55,367 bases of DNA from Pelagibacteraceae bacterium AG-325-E23 (GTDB taxonomy: Bacteria > Pseudomonadota > Alphaproteobacteria > Pelagibacterales > Pelagibacteraceae): NCBI GenBank assembly GCA_003282945.1, contig QBYG01000009.1, forward strand, positions 1 through 55,367, written 5' to 3'. The notes under the pieces were generated by a model. The model searched no databases, had not been told where the DNA came from, and worked only from the letters and a program-made list of their open reading frames with translations. Below are positions 43,813 to 52,299 of this stretch, piece after piece. Numbering within the stretch: the stretch's first letter is position 1; the number at the start of each line of letters is the position of its first letter. A program made the position numbers and the translations under genes.

Positions 43813-44937
43813 ATGTTTAAACCTGTTATTGCCGGCTTCTCTAGATCACCTTTTACAATGGCGAGAAAAGGTGCTCTCATAGATACAAAACCTGTTAATT
43901 TATTAGCAGCGGTGATTAAAAATTTAGTTTCCAAAACCAATGTTAAAAAAGATGATATTGAAGATATTGTTGTTGGTTGTGCATTCCAAACTGGAGAACA
44001 GTCATTTAATATTGGAAAGCTAACAACATTTTTGACTAATATGGATGTCAAAACTTCAGGAATGACAGTTGATAGATGGTGTGGTTCTTCAATGGAAGCT
44101 ATTCATATCGCTGCAGGTAAAATTTCATTAGGTGCAGGAAAAGTATTTATATGTGGAGGAGTTGAAAGTATGACCAGAGTTAATACAGGATTTGACCCGA
44201 TACCTTATCCTGAAAATAAAAATGATAATCCTCATGTATATTTTTCAATGGGAACTACCGCTGAAAATGTTGCTAAAAAATATAATATCTCAAGACACGA
44301 ACAGCAGGAATTTGCGATCTCAAGTCATCAAAAAGCGCATGAGGCTCAAACAAAAGGAAAATTTAAAAACGAAATAGTATCTATTGGAGATTGTGATACC
44401 GATGGAAATATTAGACCAGGTAGCACAATGGAAAAGTTAGATGGATTAAAACTTGCATTTGATGAAAATGGTACTGTTACAGCAGCAACTTCTTCACCTT
44501 TAACAGATGGAGCAGCCGCAACATTAATTTGCGAAGAAAATTATGCAAAAGAAAATAATTTAAATATTTTGGGAAGAATTGTGTCTACAGCAGTGCAAGG
44601 TTGTGACCCTGACTATATGGGATTAGGTCCAATTGGAGCATCACGAAAAGCTTTGGAGAGAGCTAATTTGTCAGCGAATAAAATTGATATTGTTGAATTA
44701 AATGAGGCTTTCGCTTCACAATCTTTAGCATGCATTAAAGATTTAGGTATAGACAAAGATAAAGTTAATTTAGATGGTGGAGCACTTGCCCTTGGACATC
44801 CTCTTGGAGCAACAGGTGCAAGAATTACAGGCAAAGCTGCTGAATTACTTCAGAGAGAAAATAAAAAGTATGCTTTATCTACTCAATGTATTGGTTTGGG
44901 TATGGGAATTGCTACAGTAATTGAATCTGTAAACTAA
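43813..44937 (+). CDS. Acetyl-CoA acyltransferase (thiolase)
   Basis: 374 residues of the thiolase superfamily: catalytic Cys in VDRWCGSSMEAIHIAAG, GGVESMTRV, NEAFASQSLACIKDLG, GGALALGHPLGATGAR with the catalytic His, and CIGLGMGIATV with the second Cys. It cleaves 3-oxoacyl-CoA with CoA, or condenses acetyl-CoA. It closes the seven-gene row, implying that the cluster feeds a CoA-linked product, and could also serve as the partner of the FadN-like enzyme at 28976-31198. Its stop lies one base from the stop of the convergent permease gene. Confidence 0.87.
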   Translation: MFKPVIAGFSRSPFTMARKGALIDTKPVNLLAAVIKNLVSKTNVKKDDIEDIVVGCAFQTGEQSFNIGKLTTFLTNMDVKTSGMTVDRWCGSSMEAIHIAAGKISLGAGKVFICGGVESMTRVNTGFDPIPYPENKNDNPHVYFSMGTTAENVAKKYNISRHEQQEFAISSHQKAHEAQTKGKFKNEIVSIGDCDTDGNIRPGSTMEKLDGLKLAFDENGTVTAATSSPLTDGAAATLICEENYAKENNLNILGRIVSTAVQGCDPDYMGLGPIGASRKALERANLSANKIDIVELNEAFASQSLACIKDLGIDKDKVNLDGGALALGHPLGATGARITGKAAELLQRENKKYALSTQCIGLGMGIATVIESVN

Positions 44938-44938
44938 A

Positions 44939-45793
44939 CTATCTATTTATTCCTCTTAATCTTTCAGATCTTCTTCTTAAAAGCTCAGCTGTTAGTAAAA
45001 TTAATATTGATAAAACAATTAAACATGTTGCTACAGCTAAAATTGTAGGACTAAGTTGCTCTCTAAGACCAGTCCACATTTGAACTGGTATTGTGGTATT
45101 ATCTAAGCCAGCCAAGAATAATACCACCACCACCTCATCGAAAGATGTAACAAATGCAAATAAACCACCAGAAATAACTCCAGGTAGTATTAATGGTAAG
45201 GTAATTTTCATAAATGTATTAAAAGGATTACTGCCCAGACTAGATGCAGCTCGAGTTATGCTATGGTCAAAACCTGATAGTGTTGCGGTAACTGTAATTA
45301 CTACAAATGGAGTTCCTAAAATAATATGTGCTAAAATTATGCCTAAGTGTGTTGCAGCCAATCCTACTTTTGCCATAAAAAAGAAAATTGCAACACCTGA
45401 AATAATTAAAGGAACTATCATTGGAGATATTAAAGTTGCCATTATCAAACCTTTGTAAGGCATATGCCTACTACTCAAACCAAGAGCAGCTAAAGTTCCA
45501 AGTATAATCGATCCAATCGTAGCAAATATTGCAATTATAAAACTATTTTTTGCAGCTAAACCCCAAGGATTTTTTGTTCCATAGATCATATCTTTATACC
45601 ATCTCGTAGAAAATGCATCTGGATCAAGTCTCTTCATTCCATCTGTAAATACTAAAAATTCTTCTGCATTAAATGATAATGGAAAAATTACAAACAAAGG
45701 AGCGATTAAAAAGAAAAATACACATCCACAAACAAAAAGATAAAAATAGTGCCAGACTCTGTAATGGGGTTCTGTGTATTTAGGTAAAGCCAT
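44939..45793 (-). CDS. potC: Polyamine-type ABC transporter permease (PotC-like)
   Basis: 284 residues with six predicted helices. ISPMIVPLIISGVAIFFFMA and the EAA loop AASSLGSNPFNTFMKITLPL are typical of PotC/PotI, the second permease of spermidine/putrescine importers. Its N-terminal periplasmic segment (SFNAEEFLVFTDGMKRLDPDAFSTRWYKD, only partly quoted here) is longer than average. It starts two bases after potB and is last in the operon. Confidence 0.87.
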   Translation of the reverse strand: MALPKYTEPHYRVWHYFYLFVCGCVFFFLIAPLFVIFPLSFNAEEFLVFTDGMKRLDPDAFSTRWYKDMIYGTKNPWGLAAKNSFIIAIFATIGSIILGTLAALGLSSRHMPYKGLIMATLISPMIVPLIISGVAIFFFMAKVGLAATHLGIILAHIILGTPFVVITVTATLSGFDHSITRAASSLGSNPFNTFMKITLPLILPGVISGGLFAFVTSFDEVVVVLFLAGLDNTTIPVQMWTGLREQLSPTILAVATCLIVLSILILLTAELLRRRSERLRGINR

Positions 45794-45795
45794 AA

Positions 45796-47046
45796 TTATC
45801 CTAGTTTGATATTATCAACTCCTACAAGTTTGTTATAAATCCAATAAATAACTAACACTCCAGTCAACAACATTAATCCCATAGCAGAAGCAAAACTCCA
45901 ATCTAAAGTACTCTTCATGTGATAGGCAATTTGATTGCTTATAAGGGTTCCGGAAGCACCTCCTACTAAAGCTGGAGTTATGTAATAACCAATCGCAAGA
46001 ATAAACACTAATAAACATCCTGCTCCAATTCCAGGTATTGTAAGTGGAAAATAAATTTTAAAAAAAGCCACTCCAGGAGTTGCGCCTAAAGATTTTCCAG
46101 CTCTCATTAAACTTGGAGAGATTGTTTTCATGACACTATACAAAGGTAGCACCATAAATGGTAAAAGTATTTGTGTCATTGCAACATAAGTCCCAGTTTT
46201 ATTGTACATCATCTCTGGTCTGTTATCGTCGGCTACAAGGCCAATCCAAACAAAAAAATCATTAACCAATCCTTGTTGCTGCAAGAGTATCATCCAACTT
46301 GCAGTTCTCACAAGTAATGAGGTCCAAAATGGAAGCAGCACACAAATCATAAGCAAGTTACTATACTTCATGGGAAGAGTAGCTAATAAATGTGCAATTG
46401 GATAAGCCATTAAAAAACAAAAAAGAGTCACAAAAAAAGCTACCTCTAATGTTCGTGACCATAAAATTCTATGAATTCTTCTATCCTCAGATACTTGAAC
46501 AATTTTGCCATCTTCATTTGAGTACATATCAACACCTTTTAAATATTTAGAGTAAGTGTAAGCTGGAGCTCTTCTTTTAATTGCCCTCCAATAATCTACA
46601 TTTTTCCACCTTTTATGTACTTTCATTATTTGCTCTTTGTAGTTCCCCTCTTCAAATTTCTTTTGTTTTCTAGCTAATTTTTTTAACACACTCTTAAAAC
46701 CATTTTTCTCGTAGTTAAGTTGGGTTTGTAATTTTCCTGCTGTCTTATTCTCTACTAAAATTTTGTAATCTAAATAAAAAGCTTCGAATACTTCTTCTGG
46801 TGGAAGTTCTTTTCCATCCCACTGCTCCATGGCTTTATATGTTTTAGGCAGCATGTTTGTAACCATTTTGTCGTCTATACTTCGAGAAAACATATCAGCA
46901 ATTGGAATGATATAAGTAATAATTAAAAATAAGAGTAATGGTGTTACTAAAAGAAAAGCTTTAATTTTATTTTTTTTTTCTGCTTGTTTAAGACTTTCCT
47001 CTAATGGAATTCCATCTGTTGATAATATTTTTTGTTCTGAGCTCAT
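45796..47046 (-). CDS. potB: Polyamine-type ABC transporter permease (PotB-like) with large insert
   Basis: 416 residues, against ~285 for E. coli PotB. After the first helix (AFLLVTPLLLFLIITYIIPI) comes a ~150-residue hydrophilic, Lys-rich insert (residues ~55-200, e.g. VLKKLARKQKKFEEGNYKEQ) before the usual helices and EAA loop (AGKSLGATPGVAFFKIYFPL). The insert should lie in the periplasm and might contact the binding protein. Some alphaproteobacterial homologues share it, to my knowledge. The ATG directly follows a hairpin and T tract, so it has no normal ribosome site. Confidence 0.85.
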   Translation of the reverse strand: MSSEQKILSTDGIPLEESLKQAEKKNKIKAFLLVTPLLLFLIITYIIPIADMFSRSIDDKMVTNMLPKTYKAMEQWDGKELPPEEVFEAFYLDYKILVENKTAGKLQTQLNYEKNGFKSVLKKLARKQKKFEEGNYKEQIMKVHKRWKNVDYWRAIKRRAPAYTYSKYLKGVDMYSNEDGKIVQVSEDRRIHRILWSRTLEVAFFVTLFCFLMAYPIAHLLATLPMKYSNLLMICVLLPFWTSLLVRTASWMILLQQQGLVNDFFVWIGLVADDNRPEMMYNKTGTYVAMTQILLPFMVLPLYSVMKTISPSLMRAGKSLGATPGVAFFKIYFPLTIPGIGAGCLLVFILAIGYYITPALVGGASGTLISNQIAYHMKSTLDWSFASAMGLMLLTGVLVIYWIYNKLVGVDNIKLG

Positions 47047-47074
47047 AAAAAAAGGGCGGTTTCAATAACCGCCC
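47047..47074 (-). terminator. Intrinsic terminator-like hairpin between potD and potB
   Basis: On the minus strand GGGCGGTT (rc of 47067-47074) pairs with AACCGCCC (rc of 47054-47061) around a 5-nt loop, followed by seven U (47047-47053). The U tract ends directly at the potB start codon (47044-47046). This is a standard rho-independent terminator and probably lets most transcripts stop after the binding-protein gene. Confidence 0.8.
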
Positions 47075-47111
47075 TCAATATAATATAAAATTAAAGTGTT
47101 TAAAACTTTAA

Positions 47112-48230
47112 TTATTTAATACTAGCTTTCATAGCTTCCCACTGTTCACCAAGCTCTGTACCGTTATCAGCCCAGTATTCAGCGTTTACTAAGAAGTATT
47201 TTTTAAGGTTAGCTGGTGCTGTTGGCATATGTGGAACCATGTTCGTCTTTCCATCTTTGTACCAAGGCTCTCCTGCTTCCATGACTGCAATTGATGATTT
47301 TCTCCATGGAGCATATGCAATATATTTTGCACTTCCTGCTAACATTTCAGTGTTTGTCATCATTGCTAACGCTTTCATAGCGTCTGCTTGGTTTGGTCCA
47401 CCTTTTACTAATGCAAAATACTCATAGTCAAGACCCTGTCCGTCCCAAACTTGAACGATTGGAGCACCTTCTCCAGTTGCAGCATTAAAAAATCTTCCAT
47501 TCCAACCAGTAGCCATTACAACTTCACCACTCATTAATAATTCTGGTGGCTGAGCACCTGCTGACCAAAATACACATCCACCATTTGGATCTTCACAAAG
47601 TGCTTTGATTTTGTTCATAGCTCTTGTTACGTAAGCTGGATCTTCTAATTTTTTGTAAATAAATTCTCCACCTTTACCCATTTTTACACCGTCAGCTGCT
47701 AAAGCAATTTCTAGATTTGTAAGAGCACTTTTATAAATAGCTCTTTTTCCAGGAAATCTTTGTGTGTTAAAGAAATCTTTTATAGTTGATGGAGTACTTT
47801 TTAATAGGTCACTATTGTAAGCATAATTCCAAGAATATAAAATATTTCCTACAGCACATTTACTTGGCATGTCTGTAAAGAAGTCTTCACTTGCAGGTGT
47901 ACCATCTGGAGCTGGTGGAAAGTCTTTATCAAAATCAAATTCAACAAAAATACCTTCGTCACAACCATTAATAGTATCATAAGCAAATACATCTATGATA
48001 TCCCATGTAATCGCTCCTGCTTCTTTTTGGGCTTTGATTTCTGATAATCCACCAGAATAATCTACCCATTCGATTGGTATACCCAATGCTTTTGCAGTTG
48101 GATCACCATATCCTAGCTTTTGACTTTCTGTGTAAGCTCCACCCCATGATGCAACAACTACTGCAAATGCTGATGAAGATACTGAGATAGCAAAAGTTAA
48201 GGCAAGTAATAATTTACTTAATTTTTTCAT
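47112..48230 (-). CDS. potD: Polyamine-type periplasmic binding protein (PotD-like)
   Basis: 372 residues. The signal peptide is MKKLSKLLLALTFAISVSSS with cleavage near AFA-VVV. The mature start VVASWGGAYTESQKLGY resembles PotD/PotF-type extracellular binding proteins; Trp, Asp and Tyr-rich patches (IIDVFAYDTINGCDEG, LYSWNYAYN, VMATGWNGRFF) could cage an amine ligand. Putrescine or spermidine is the default ligand, but related proteins bind betaines and other quaternary or cyclic amines. CGGAGG lies just before the ATG, the strongest ribosome site of this operon, and fits high expression of the binding protein. Confidence 0.85.
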   Translation of the reverse strand: MKKLSKLLLALTFAISVSSSAFAVVVASWGGAYTESQKLGYGDPTAKALGIPIEWVDYSGGLSEIKAQKEAGAITWDIIDVFAYDTINGCDEGIFVEFDFDKDFPPAPDGTPASEDFFTDMPSKCAVGNILYSWNYAYNSDLLKSTPSTIKDFFNTQRFPGKRAIYKSALTNLEIALAADGVKMGKGGEFIYKKLEDPAYVTRAMNKIKALCEDPNGGCVFWSAGAQPPELLMSGEVVMATGWNGRFFNAATGEGAPIVQVWDGQGLDYEYFALVKGGPNQADAMKALAMMTNTEMLAGSAKYIAYAPWRKSSIAVMEAGEPWYKDGKTNMVPHMPTAPANLKKYFLVNAEYWADNGTELGEQWEAMKASIK

Positions 48231-48267
48231 TTATCCTCCGTTTAAACGTTTTTTTTATAAAAAAGGA

Positions 48268-48296
48268 AGTACAGCAACATAGGAAAAGAGAGTCAA
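48268..48296 (-). promoter_or_regulatory. Possible promoter for potD
   Basis: On the minus strand TTGACT (rc of 48291-48296) is followed, after 17 bp, by TGTACT (rc of 48268-48273), 37 bp before the potD ATG. A second TTGACA lies upstream. This would allow potD expression apart from potA. The -10 match is weak. Confidence 0.35.
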
Positions 48297-48328
48297 CAGT
48301 GGATTTTGTCAAATATGATATAATTGGC

Positions 48329-49414
48329 CTATTTTGGGTCTAAAGCTCTTGCATCATGACTATTCCAGCCAATATTAATCTCGTTACCTAATTTAATATC
48401 TAAGTTTTGAGAACTATTTGGAACTTTTAAAATAAATTCTGAGTTTCCAAGCAAGTTAAGTCTTACTCTTGTGTGGTCACCGTGATATATGACCTCTTCT
48501 ATTATACCTTTTTGATTGTTATCCATTTTATCTTTAGGATTAATTAAAGCTCTCTCAGGTCTGATTGATACAGTAGTTTTTTCTCCAACAGATTTAACTG
48601 AAATTGGATTTGCGATTATTTCACCTTTGTCTAGTTTAACTTTGCAGGATCCATTTGATATATCTGAGATTTCTCCAGCGAAAGTGTTGTTCTCTCCTAT
48701 AAATTCGGCAACAAATGAATTTACTGGCTCTTCATACAACTTATCTGGACTTGAAAGTTGCTGAACTTTACCATCATTAAATACTGCAATTCTGTTTGAC
48801 ATTGTTAATGCCTCACCTTGATCATGTGTAACATACACAACTGTTACACCAATACTCTCATGAATATGTTTAATTTCATACTGCATACTCTCTCTTAAAT
48901 TTTTATCTAAAGCACCTAGAGGCTCGTCCATTAAAACAACGGATGGATCAAATACCAATGCTCTTGCAACGGCTACCCTTTGTTGTTGGCCACCAGAAAG
49001 TTGTCCTGGCATTCTATTTCCAAATCCTGATAATGAAACCATTGATAATGCTTTTTCTACTTTTTTATCTATATCGTCTTTTGGAATTTTTCTTACCCTT
49101 AAAGGAAAAGCTAAATTTTCAAAAACCGTCATATGAGGAAAAAGAGCATAATTTTGAAAAACCATTCCAATACCTCTTTTATGTGGAGGAATATTTGAAA
49201 TTGGATTTTTATCTAAATAAATTTCTCCATTAGTCGGTGTTTCAAAACCAGCAAGCATCATTAAGCACGTTGTTTTACCTGAACCAGAAGGTCCAAGCAT
49301 TGTTACAAACTCACCTTCTTCAATATCTAAATTCAAATCTTTAACTACTAATACTCTTCCATCGTAGCTTTTGTCGACTTTATCAAATTTTACGAAATCT
49401 TCTTTTTTTGACAT
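48329..49414 (-). CDS. potA: Polyamine-type ABC transporter ATPase (PotA-like)
   Basis: 361 residues. Walker A GPSGSGKTT, Q-loop FQNYALFPHMTV, signature LSGGQQQRVAVARALV, Walker B VVLMDEPLGALD and switch VTHDQGEAL are intact. The C-terminal ~120 residues form the TOBE domain (VSIRPERALINPKDK, EEVIYHGDHTRVRL) of PotA/MalK-type ATPases. It drives the PotB/PotC permeases. The gene follows the ectoine-hydrolase-like gene by 44 bp and precedes potD. Confidence 0.93.
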   Translation of the reverse strand: MSKKEDFVKFDKVDKSYDGRVLVVKDLNLDIEEGEFVTMLGPSGSGKTTCLMMLAGFETPTNGEIYLDKNPISNIPPHKRGIGMVFQNYALFPHMTVFENLAFPLRVRKIPKDDIDKKVEKALSMVSLSGFGNRMPGQLSGGQQQRVAVARALVFDPSVVLMDEPLGALDKNLRESMQYEIKHIHESIGVTVVYVTHDQGEALTMSNRIAVFNDGKVQQLSSPDKLYEEPVNSFVAEFIGENNTFAGEISDISNGSCKVKLDKGEIIANPISVKSVGEKTTVSIRPERALINPKDKMDNNQKGIIEEVIYHGDHTRVRLNLLGNSEFILKVPNSSQNLDIKLGNEINIGWNSHDARALDPK

Positions 49415-49458
49415 AGTTAGTTTTTAAAACACTTAGTTAAGTTGTTTGCAATAGTTAA

Positions 49459-50628
49459 TTAGCTTTTAATATGTAACTCTTTTGAAAAATTACAAAATAA
49501 TTCACATCCTTTATCTGTAACTCGTATAGCTTCAGATGCCTCAACTCCCCAATCACCAAACTGCATTACAGCTATCATATGAAAACAAGCATTCGGTACT
49601 AGTTCAGTCATTTCTCCTTTATATATATTAAGAGTATGCTCACCCCAATCTGGCGGGTAACCTATACCAATGGAATAACCAGTTCTTGATTTTTTCTCAA
49701 TGCCATATTTATCTAAAATACCCCAAAAAGCCTGGGCCACATCATTTGCTGTATTTCCTGGTTTAGTGGCATCTATTCCAGCTTGAAGAGCTTCAATAGT
49801 TTTATTCATTGTGTCTATTTTTAATTGATCTGGTTTTCCAAGTAAGACTGTTCTGGCCATTGGCGCATGATATCTTTTATAAACTCCAGATAATTCAACG
49901 ATTGTCGCCTCGCCTTCAACAAACTCATCTTGAGTTGCTGTTAAATGTGAAGCAGATGTTCCTTTACCTGTTGGGAGAAGTGTGGCGATACTAGAATATT
50001 CTCCGCCAAACTCAGGTGTCCCATAAAATAAAGTTTTTTGTATTTCTCCAACTGCATCGCATTGTCTTACCCCTGGTTTAATCACCTCCATTGCAGTCTT
50101 CATTCCTTTTTCTGAAATTAGTGCAGCAGTTTTCATATAGTTAATCTCTGCATCAGATTTAGCAAATCTTGCCCAATTAACCAGTCGTTCTGAGTCTTTT
50201 ATTTTTGCATTTGGTAAACCTTGTTTTATCTTTTCATAGCAAAAAGCAGTGAAGTAATGAGCATCCATCTCAACTCCAATTGAAAGCTTATCCCAATTTT
50301 TATCTTTGATAATCTGTACTAAATAGTCGTAAGGATGTTTTGGCCATGTGTGAATATAGTTTTCATCATACACAATTATATTTTCATCTCTCAGATAAGT
50401 TTTAATATAAGCACCTCCTGAATCTTGAGCTCTTACAAAACATAAAGGTTCTTCAGCGTTAACATGAACAATTGTACACTGTGCATAATAAAAAGACCAT
50501 GCATCATAACCAGTTAAATAATTCATGTTATTTGTGTCGTGAGAAATTAATAATTCAATACCTTTATCCTGCATCATCGACTGAACTTTTTTTAACCTTT
50601 GTTTATATTCGTCTTTAGTAAATGACAT
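49459..50628 (-). CDS. doeA: Ectoine hydrolase-like M24 peptidase (DoeA/EutD family)
   Basis: 389 residues of the creatinase/aminopeptidase P fold. SHDTNNMNYLTGYDAWSFYY at the N-terminus, then EFGGEYSSIATLLPTGKG, ASHLTATQDEF, VELSGVYKRYHAPMARTVL, SIGIGYPPDWGEHTLNIYKG and MQFGDWGVEASEAIRVT in the catalytic half match DoeA/EutD better than proline peptidases. DoeA opens the ectoine ring to N-acetyl-diaminobutyrate. The next gene upstream (6 bp) is an EutA-like protein, strengthening the call, but the remaining ectoine genes (EutBCE/DoeBC) are not clearly present. A related cyclic amide or X-Pro substrate is possible. Confidence 0.7.
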   Translation of the reverse strand: MSFTKDEYKQRLKKVQSMMQDKGIELLISHDTNNMNYLTGYDAWSFYYAQCTIVHVNAEEPLCFVRAQDSGGAYIKTYLRDENIIVYDENYIHTWPKHPYDYLVQIIKDKNWDKLSIGVEMDAHYFTAFCYEKIKQGLPNAKIKDSERLVNWARFAKSDAEINYMKTAALISEKGMKTAMEVIKPGVRQCDAVGEIQKTLFYGTPEFGGEYSSIATLLPTGKGTSASHLTATQDEFVEGEATIVELSGVYKRYHAPMARTVLLGKPDQLKIDTMNKTIEALQAGIDATKPGNTANDVAQAFWGILDKYGIEKKSRTGYSIGIGYPPDWGEHTLNIYKGEMTELVPNACFHMIAVMQFGDWGVEASEAIRVTDKGCELFCNFSKELHIKS

Positions 50629-50634
50629 AAATTT

Positions 50635-51375
50635 CTATCTGAATAATTTACCAAAACCTTTTACAAGATTATTTTTATTTATTTGGACAAGAGTATCCCA
50701 AATTAAAGCCTGATTACTTGATAAAACAATGGTGTTAAGTTTTTTCTCAAGTATATCAATTATTGGCAATACAGGAAGAGCTGTACAAGATACAAATAAT
50801 GCATCCGCTCCATTTAAATTTATTTTAGACAGGACATCATACAAATAATTTTGGTCTACTTTTCCAATGTCATAATCTGCTTCTATATCAAAGTATGAAT
50901 TGGATGTTATCTCAAATCCTTCTGACTTAAAATATTCCATAACCTCATCATTAAGTTTTTTGCTATAAGGGGTGAATAGTGAAAGCTTTTTAATATTTAA
51001 CTTTTTTAATGCTTTTATTGCGGCTGTACTTGGTGTTGTAACTTCAGCCATTGGTTTTGCTGCTTTTACCTTTTGTTTAATAGAATTATAGCCTGCTGCA
51101 ATAGTTCCAGAGGTACATCCGTAGACAACACAATCAATATCTTGATCTGGTAAAATATCTTTTGTTACACTGGTTACTTTATCTGACATTTTGATCAGAT
51201 TTTCTTTGGTTAAAGGATTATAACACTCTATTCTATTAACAAAAAAATCAATTTCTCTATCTTTAATTACATTTATAAAATCTCTTTCAATCATAAAATC
51301 ACTTGCAAGAGCAATAAGGCCAACTCTTGGATTTGATTTACTTACGTATTTTGGTTCTATTTTTGTTGAATTCAT
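50635..51375 (-). CDS. Asp/Glu racemase-superfamily protein (EutA / maleate isomerase-like)
   Basis: 246 residues. Two conserved cysteines lie in matching halves, DCVVYGCTSGTIAAGYNSIK and ADALFVSCTALPVLPIIDIL, the catalytic pair of maleate isomerase, arylmalonate decarboxylase, hydantoin racemase and EutA. RVGLIALASDFMIERDF near the N-terminus fits the maleate isomerase/EutA branch. Coupled to the DoeA-like gene, EutA of ectoine use is the best guess. It is divergent from the EamA gene with a 60-bp gap. Confidence 0.72.
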   Translation of the reverse strand: MNSTKIEPKYVSKSNPRVGLIALASDFMIERDFINVIKDREIDFFVNRIECYNPLTKENLIKMSDKVTSVTKDILPDQDIDCVVYGCTSGTIAAGYNSIKQKVKAAKPMAEVTTPSTAAIKALKKLNIKKLSLFTPYSKKLNDEVMEYFKSEGFEITSNSYFDIEADYDIGKVDQNYLYDVLSKINLNGADALFVSCTALPVLPIIDILEKKLNTIVLSSNQALIWDTLVQINKNNLVKGFGKLFR

Positions 51376-51435
51376 ATTTTAAAAAGGTGAATATATCATA
51401 AGTTCTTGAATAATCATTAATATTAAATTAATTGA

Positions 51436-52299
51436 ATGAATTTTAAAGACACTCTAATTGCATCACTTGTTCCTATTTTTTTAGGTTTTGGTTTTGTAAT
51501 TGCAAAGCCTGCTTTTGAATCTTTTCCTCCAATTCTTTTAATGGGGTTAAGATTTATATTTGCAGCATCAATTTTAATTTGGTGGTTTCCTATTCCCAAA
51601 GGTTTCTTAAAAAAAATTTTATTCGCTTCGTTTATAGCAAACACGTTACAATACAGTATTACCTATACTGGTTTAAATTTTATTGATGCGTCTGCAGCAG
51701 TGTTATTAGTACAAACAGAAGTTCCATTTGGTGTAATATTTGCTTTTTTCATGTTGAAAGAGAAACCAACTTTAAGAGCTTTGATTGGGATAGGAATTGC
51801 ATTTGTAGGAGTTTATATTTTAACTGGCTCACCTAATTTAGATGGAAAAATATTTGGTATCGCTCTTACAATTTTAGGTTCAGCAATATGGGCACTTGGC
51901 CAAGTAATTGTTAAACCTTTGAGTAAAGAAATTAATCCATTAGCCTTAGTTGCGTGGCTTGCATTATTTTCTGGACCTACTTTAATTTTAATTTCTGCAG
52001 TAATTGAAGGTGATACCATATCATATTTATCAACTGCAAAATTAAATCACTGGTTAATAGCATTTTACATAGGATTTATTATGCAGCCAATTACTTATGG
52101 TTGTTTTTATTATGTTCTAAAAAATAACCCATTATATAAAGTATTGCCAATAGTGACTATGGGTATACCTCCCACTGGATTGCTTGCAGCAATATTTTTA
52201 TTAGGCGAAAAACCAACATCAGAATTATTTATTGGAGGAATAATAATAATATTTGGTGTCATAATGATATTATATAAAAAGAAAGAGGAGGTAAATTAA
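51436..52299 (+). CDS. EamA/DMT-family transporter
   Basis: 287 residues with about ten hydrophobic helices in two repeats. GFGFVIAKPAFESFPPILLM, YTGLNFIDASAAVLLVQTEV and AIWALGQVIVKPLSKEINPL are typical of EamA proteins. It likely exports, or less often imports, a small metabolite; no substrate can be named. The stop overlaps the next ATG by one base, so the two are coupled, which suggests that the transported metabolite is related to the dehydrogenase that follows. Confidence 0.85.
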   Translation: MNFKDTLIASLVPIFLGFGFVIAKPAFESFPPILLMGLRFIFAASILIWWFPIPKGFLKKILFASFIANTLQYSITYTGLNFIDASAAVLLVQTEVPFGVIFAFFMLKEKPTLRALIGIGIAFVGVYILTGSPNLDGKIFGIALTILGSAIWALGQVIVKPLSKEINPLALVAWLALFSGPTLILISAVIEGDTISYLSTAKLNHWLIAFYIGFIMQPITYGCFYYVLKNNPLYKVLPIVTMGIPPTGLLAAIFLLGEKPTSELFIGGIIIIFGVIMILYKKKEEVN

